DNA of 64,000 nucleotides from Seriola aureovittata (Eukaryota > Chordata > Actinopteri > Carangiformes > Carangidae). Numbering within the stretch: position 1 is the first letter of the stretch; every line of letters starts with the position of its first letter. The stretch covers positions 26,219,001 to 26,283,000 of the forward strand of contig NC_079376.1 in NCBI RefSeq assembly GCF_021018895.1, in the 5' to 3' direction. Under the pieces are notes generated by a model. It was not told the DNA's origin, did no database searches, and saw only the letters and a list, made by a program, of their open reading frames with translations. A program made the position numbers and the translations under genes. Of the stretch, positions 59,270-64,000 are shown piece by piece.

Positions 59270-61042
59270 AGAGACTTACAGAATTTGAATAGTGAGTGAT
59301 GGGAGTACCCTCCACCTCTCCCACTGACTGCAATACAAATTCATGAGCTGATTTCCAGAGGAAAGCAGAACTGACCCTTTTTTGTAACTTGCTCCTGTGG
59401 CCACATTTTTGGCTCCAGAAACACCAAAGCCATACAATGTGTGCACAAAAATCTTGTGCCGATCATGGTCATGGTTCTGATATGAGTCACCGTTCTTTTC
59501 AAAAATAGCAGCAAAATCCCACTCAGCTCTGAGTCAGGTCTTCCAGCCAGACACAGCTGTTTGAGATGGCTCGTTAGGAGACTCTTTGATGTTTACAAAC
59601 ACAGCCACACAGACACAAACACACAGGCAGAAAGCTGTTTACAAATTAGTGCTCACTAAAAGAGATAACAGTTCAGACTGGAAAGTACAATAGTAAATAC
59701 AACAGCAGACATATTGAATTTACTTTGAGCTTTGAGCTACAGGAACTGTTTAGCCATCATAGTAGCTCTCCCATAGACTGGAATACAAATTCAGAAGCTG
59801 ATAGCAAACAACAGGATTCAGGTCTCAGCAGATGCTACTAATGCAGTATCCGGGCAGAAATGGACAAAGCTGGTTCTTATTGGCTAGTTGGACTCATTAA
59901 CTCTTCCCCCTTTTGCTCTCAACTATGACAGCATGTATAAGGCAAATGAGCACCGTATATGTGTTTTCTTGTATGTGCATGTGGTTGTGTACAGTGTTGT
60001 AGTCTAACTTACCCCCCCCACACACACACACACACACACCATCATCCCCCCACACACCCCATTTTTATCACTGAAGGTAGGCTAAAAAACAGAAAAACCC
60101 CTGTATGATGTAATATACACTACATCCTCCGCAGCGATCAATTGAATCAACAACTGTCTAAATCTATTTTAATAGTAAATTGCCAACTGAGTATATTAGT
60201 AGTCTTTTAAATCCCACAATTCCCAGCCTTCATTGACTATTGACTACTATCAAAAATATAGAGATTTTTTTTGTCCTGTATCACCCAGTTTTGGTCTCAT
60301 TCTGATATCTTGTGTGGTTTTTGAGGAAATCCCCCCAAAGTGCAGAGAGAGCTGTCCAAAGCTCCTACAGACATCCATGTTAAATTGAGCTCTGAAGCTC
60401 TTGCCCTTTAAGCTCTTTAAGGAAGTCTTTGGTCAGTTGTGGTTAGGCAATCTTTTCAATAGGACTATTAGTTTTAATTTTCAAACACAAGTTTCATCTT
60501 AAAAGCTGTTGTCTGCCTAGGGAGAGAGAGGGGATTGTGTGTGCCCCCCTGGTGGCCACAGTCACTATAGCAACCAGTGTCTCAGCGGGTCAACTGACAG
60601 TTAATGGGCAGAAATGGGCAAAGCTGACTCTGATTGGCTAATTAGACTGATTAACTCTTAACCTAACCATAGCCTTAATCTAACTCAGGTATGGGAACTC
60701 TTAAATCAGCACTTTGTATTTGTGTGTACTTGTGTGTGTGTGTGTGTGTGTGTTGTGTGTGTGTGTTGATGTGTGGTTCTTTGCGTGTGTGTACATGCAT
60801 TTCTATAATTGTGAGGGCAACTTTGGTTAAAAAACATTATTGTGAGGTCATTTTGGCCAGTCCTGAAAACTTCAAAGGGCTGTTTGAAGGTTAAGCTTAA
60901 GCAACACCATGCACACACATACATTGACAGACACACAAACACCATCACCACCATATGGATATTAACTGTATAAGTCTCCCAACCTGGTAACACAAGCTTT
61001 TTTGAGGCTCTATGGTAGACAGCTATACTGCCACACACAACA

Positions 61043-61106
<64 letters not shown>

Positions 61107-61490
61107 ATATATTAACAGAAACACACAAACACCATCTCCACGATTTGGATTAACCTTCAAAATACAAGTATCAACATGGTAAAAGGCGATTATTGGCTCT
61201 GTTGTGCAAAACCTTATGCAATTAATACTGCCAAACACAGACGCACAGACACTTTCAAAATAAGAGTCTCAAAAAGGTAAGAGGTAAGGTAGGTAATAAA
61301 AGTTTGATCTTAGAAGCTATCATCTATACGGGGGTATAGTGGTATAGCTTTATTGCAGATCAACTTCTGTAAGGGCATGTACATGTGTGTATAAATGGTT
61401 GTGGGCACAAATTTGGGTTTGAAACCATGTGAGGTTATTTTGGCCAGTTGTGACAGCTTCAAAAGGCTTTTTCAGGGACACCTACAGTGA
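59270..61490. repeat. internally duplicated, microsatellite-rich block
   Basis: GGGCAGAAATG(G)RCAAAGCTG ... TTGGCTARTTRGACTSATTAAC occurs at about 59850 and 60606. GTGAGGT(CA/TA)TTTTGGCCAGT ... CTTCAAA(GG/AG)G occurs at about 60842 and 61431. ACACAAACACCATC occurs at about 60936 and 61124. Long (CA)n or (TG)n tracts lie at 60016-60040, 60731-60768 and 61044-61102. There is no coding content; apparent Cys/Val repeat ORFs are microsatellite translations. Confidence 0.65.
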
Positions 61491-61739
61491 CTGAGCTCAG
61501 TATCATGATAAGTCCTACGACATGAATGAAACTGCAAGTAACATCCTTTCTACTATCTACTGGCAATGTTAGATAACTTGATAAAAAGATGGACACACTT
61601 TCATGAATGTAGTGATATGTGTGTCGCAGAGACATGGTTACAGCCATCCTCAGTGATGAACCAGCACCTGCCTTTTCTTCTGCATCTGGCCTCATCAACC
61701 ATCAACAACCACATTACAGTAACACCTTGTATTAATTAA

Positions 61740-62008
61740 AAATACTATCCCTGCACAGAACAGATAGTGTCTATACTGTAATCTTTTGCACATCCTGCTC
61801 AGCAGGAGTTTTGTCAACACTTTTGTACATAGTTTTTTTTCATCTTTTTTTATTGTCTATGTACATTTATCTTTTTGACTGTTGCAGTATTTTGACATTT
61901 TATTGTTATTTCCTGTTAATATGTTTCTTGTATACTGCTCCAAACACCAAGCCATATATCTTGTAAGTAAAAACCTACCTGGCAATAAACCTTATTTTCT
62001 GATTCTGC
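61740..62008 (+). mobile_element. LINE 3' tail (Rex/CR1/L2-type)
   Basis: TTGCACATCCTGCTCAGCAG, poly-T-rich sequence and CTTGTATACTGCTCC are followed by CCTGGCAATAAACCTTATTT and TCTGATTCTG. This is the characteristic 3' UTR end of fish CR1/Rex-group LINEs. It may be the displaced 3' end of copy B, separated by the duplicated block. Confidence 0.5.
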
Positions 62009-63078
62009 CTTTGTGATAATGTCATCATCCCTTCCTCATGCTGCTAGAGCCTGACACCCATGTGTCATGCACTATCCCCTTGCCTTCATATTTTTATAGG
62101 TAAATAAAAACATACTGTTTGTATTACAAGTACTCATAATTTGTTTCATTGCTATCAACAATTTTAACTATCCACAATAAATGCACATATAAATAATAAA
62201 TTATAAGGAACATGGGGAAAACAACTACATGATTAACATATGGAGCAATTATGTAGTGTGTGCAAGTAGCATGATCTTACACATTACACCTTTAATACTA
62301 CCTATTAAAGGCAGCCAGTCATTTGCTTCAAGTGTAAATCTTTTTTCTTTTTTTTTCTTAACAAAAAAAAACCCCAAAGCAATTATTATTCTAATATACT
62401 TATTTTTGTCAATGACAGTGACGGGTTGGGGTTCTGAGATTGTAAGGTGATCGCCACAGAAAGAAAACAGTGTGAGTGTGAAATAAATGTCTGTTTAGAG
62501 CTCAGGAAGCCCTGCTTTTATCATTAGATACACTTGTGTTATGTTCTGTCAAGCATTTAAGGCAAATTCCTCAAGAACAAAAGTGAGCAGATTCAGTTTT
62601 TCTCATTGGTATCTATGTATATACATGCATATATGTATCTGTAGTATTTTGAGTATTTCAGTGACTCCTGCGTCAGGTTTCCGGTTAGTCATTTTTTAAA
62701 ATCGAATTAGTTCTTAGAGTGTAAGATTTACAGAGTTGTCACAGCTGTCACTTCATAGCTCAGGAAAAGAAGAGTAGAAAAAAAAGCACAGTAATGTATG
62801 CCTGATTTCTGGTACTGACAGATATACTTAATCACATGTATATTCTTGTTTTCAAGCTTAAAAGCACAAGTGAAAAGAGAAGCAGCAGTTAAATTTCTTT
62901 TGGATGCACATCCTGCACAGTGACTTCAACTGACTCATAATGAATGACGTGATCCAACTGCCATTAGATCTTGTTAGGAATTTTCATATTTTCATTATTA
63001 ACTAATACTGTTATGAACAGTTAAGATGTAAAATAATGATGATTAGTTTTATATTACATTGATTAATTAGTGTTGTAC
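62009..63078 (-). other. nrxn3: nrxn3 intron near the LNS6 exon
   Basis: AT-rich intronic sequence directly downstream (in gene sense) of the exon at 63079-63250. I see no coding or repeat feature beyond short homopolymer tracts at 62340-62376. Confidence 0.4.
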
Positions 63079-63250
63079 CTGTTGGAAAGTGTTCATTGAT
63101 CGACCAGTTATCCACCTGCAGCGTAGCATTACCACCATTCCTGGTGAAACGGACAACATGATACTTCCCATCATTCACTGGTGTACTGGTTTCCTGCACA
63201 CTGATATCCACTGTTCCAATGTTGAAAGTCACTCCAATCTTTCCTTGTTG
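63079..63250 (-). CDS. nrxn3: neurexin-3 exon, LNS6 (laminin-G) domain, part before splice site 4
   Basis: This internal exon encodes part of the sixth LNS domain of neurexin, the presynaptic adhesion receptor that binds neuroligins, LRRTMs and cerebellins. The reading starts [10 protein letters not shown] and runs through [20 protein letters not shown] to FPTG, which is the canonical neurexin segment just before splice site 4. The acceptor is TTTTCTCATTTCAG and the donor is ACAG|GTACAA. The length is 172 nt and the phases are 0 in, 1 out. The exon joins in frame either to the SS4 cassette or directly to the exon at 43061-43368. Upstream exons lie to the right of the window. The family assignment is very secure. 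The paralogue number comes from the C-terminal exons. Confidence 0.93.
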
Positions 63251-63540
63251 CTGAAATGAGAAAACACATTTGCTGATTATAAACACTGAAACATAGGTGT
63301 AAGGTTGTAGTGGTGGTGGACCCTTACAACAGAATGAAGGCCAGCAGTCATAAGGTGTAAAGCATAGTGGAGACATGAGCAGCATCAGTCCAACAGGGAC
63401 TTTCTTCCCGAGCTCTTGTGAAAATAGCAAATACCACGAAGGTCAACAGCTCTCACAGAAATGTAGCAGCTGGAGGACAACAAAAGCAGTCTCACAGCGT
63501 CCTCTCCTGAACAATGATTATATCCTTTTTACTGTAGAAT

Positions 63541-64000
63541 ATTTAATATACTATAAAATTGTTGGGTCTGAGCTCTACCTCATGAGCTGGACACCAAATA
63601 TGTTGGATTTCGGTTGTCTATCAATTTATTGGCTATCATAAATTAAGAAAAATATTAATATTAAAAATATTGATGTTAAATAATAACTTTGAAATTAATT
63701 AAAGTCCTCGGGGCACCAGCCTAAACTAATAGGCAAAATAGCCAATATGGTTTTAGTCTCAGTTTATTACCATTAATCTGGAACTCGGATTAACAATTAG
63801 AGTATACTAACTATAACCAAATTACCATATCAACAGTAGGTTAAAGTTGAAGGATTGGAATTCTACAAAGTAGAGGTTGGCAATATTCACGCTTGTGCAA
63901 CATTAAACACACCATTAGTTATACTTAAAGGCATTTATTTACAATGGAGCAGAGTAAAACACAATGTCTAAACTAGTATATGTCACACCGCGGTGAGGTC
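63541..64000. repeat. AT-rich repeat with GGGGCACC, cut by the window edge
   Basis: It contains CTCATGAGCTGGACACCAAA, TGTTGGATTTCGG, an AT-only stretch, then CGGGGCACCAGCC, TTTATTTACAATGG and TGTCACACCGCGGTGAGG at the edge. The order matches 7270-7732. In minus-strand sense, TGGTGTCCAGCTCATGAGG lies a few bases after a CA and could be a primer-binding site after an LTR, but this is speculative. Confidence 0.35.

Noticed and set aside
60691..61238. Cys/Val and His/Thr-rich small proteins
   Set aside because: Direct translations of (TG)n and (CA)n microsatellites.
24726..63250. Assignment to nrxn1 or nrxn2
   Set aside because: Stalk words such as [27 protein letters not shown] and the [19 protein letters not shown] tail fit neurexin-3; the a versus b paralogue cannot be settled by eye.

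Overview
This is vertebrate nuclear DNA, almost certainly from a teleost fish. It is intron-rich and about 40% GC by eye. It carries (CA)n and (TA)n microsatellites and many fish-type mobile elements (Tx1/L1, Rex/CR1-like LINEs, hAT, Tc1, PIF/Harbinger, tRNA-SINE). No bacterial or viral gene organisation is present.

The only host protein gene I can name is the 3' end of a neurexin-3 gene (nrxn3; a or b paralogue not decided), read on the minus strand from the right edge to about 24.7 kb. Five exons are placed from reading frame, splice signals and phase: second LNS/laminin-G portion (63079-63250), the 90-nt SS4 cassette (45198-45287), end of LNS6 plus Ser/Thr stalk (43061-43368), an 82-nt SS5 exon (38015-38096), and a complex last exon (24726-25664). 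The last exon has a distal and a proximal acceptor and encodes the stalk, membrane span and C-terminal EYYV PDZ ligand. The two long reading frames of the last exon are out of register by one base, which matters for membrane-bound versus secreted isoforms. Alpha and beta promoters and upstream exons lie outside the window.

Left of nrxn3 (1-24.7 kb) is a transposon graveyard. It holds a tRNA-SINE with target-site duplications (401-749), a decayed PIF/Harbinger element with transposase and Myb-like gene on opposite strands (about 1.17-2.69 kb), and a Tx1-clade LINE (3.39-6.92 kb) interrupted by a Tc1 element. The poly(A) of that LINE abuts nucleotide 39 onward of a U2 snRNA sequence. Further right are a decayed multi-exon integrase-core gene (9.1-11.7 kb), a field of GATATC/ACTAG repeats (11.76-12.73 kb), a hAT fragment, and a full-length L1/Tx1-type LINE (14.65-20.66 kb) with an 18-bp target-site duplication and nearly intact ORFs.

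The nrxn3 introns (25.7-63 kb) hold a hAT MITE, a MITE with CTGAGGCCTG-type ends, two related Rex/CR1-like LINE copies, a complete but broken hAT transposon with 8-bp duplications and matching ends (53.17-55.86 kb), a decayed LINE with a CCHC knuckle, and a microsatellite-rich duplicated block (59.3-61.5 kb). The SS4 cassette has a (TA)n tract and many UAAA/UUAA-type motifs downstream and a strong G-quadruplex-type tract upstream, all candidates for splicing control.
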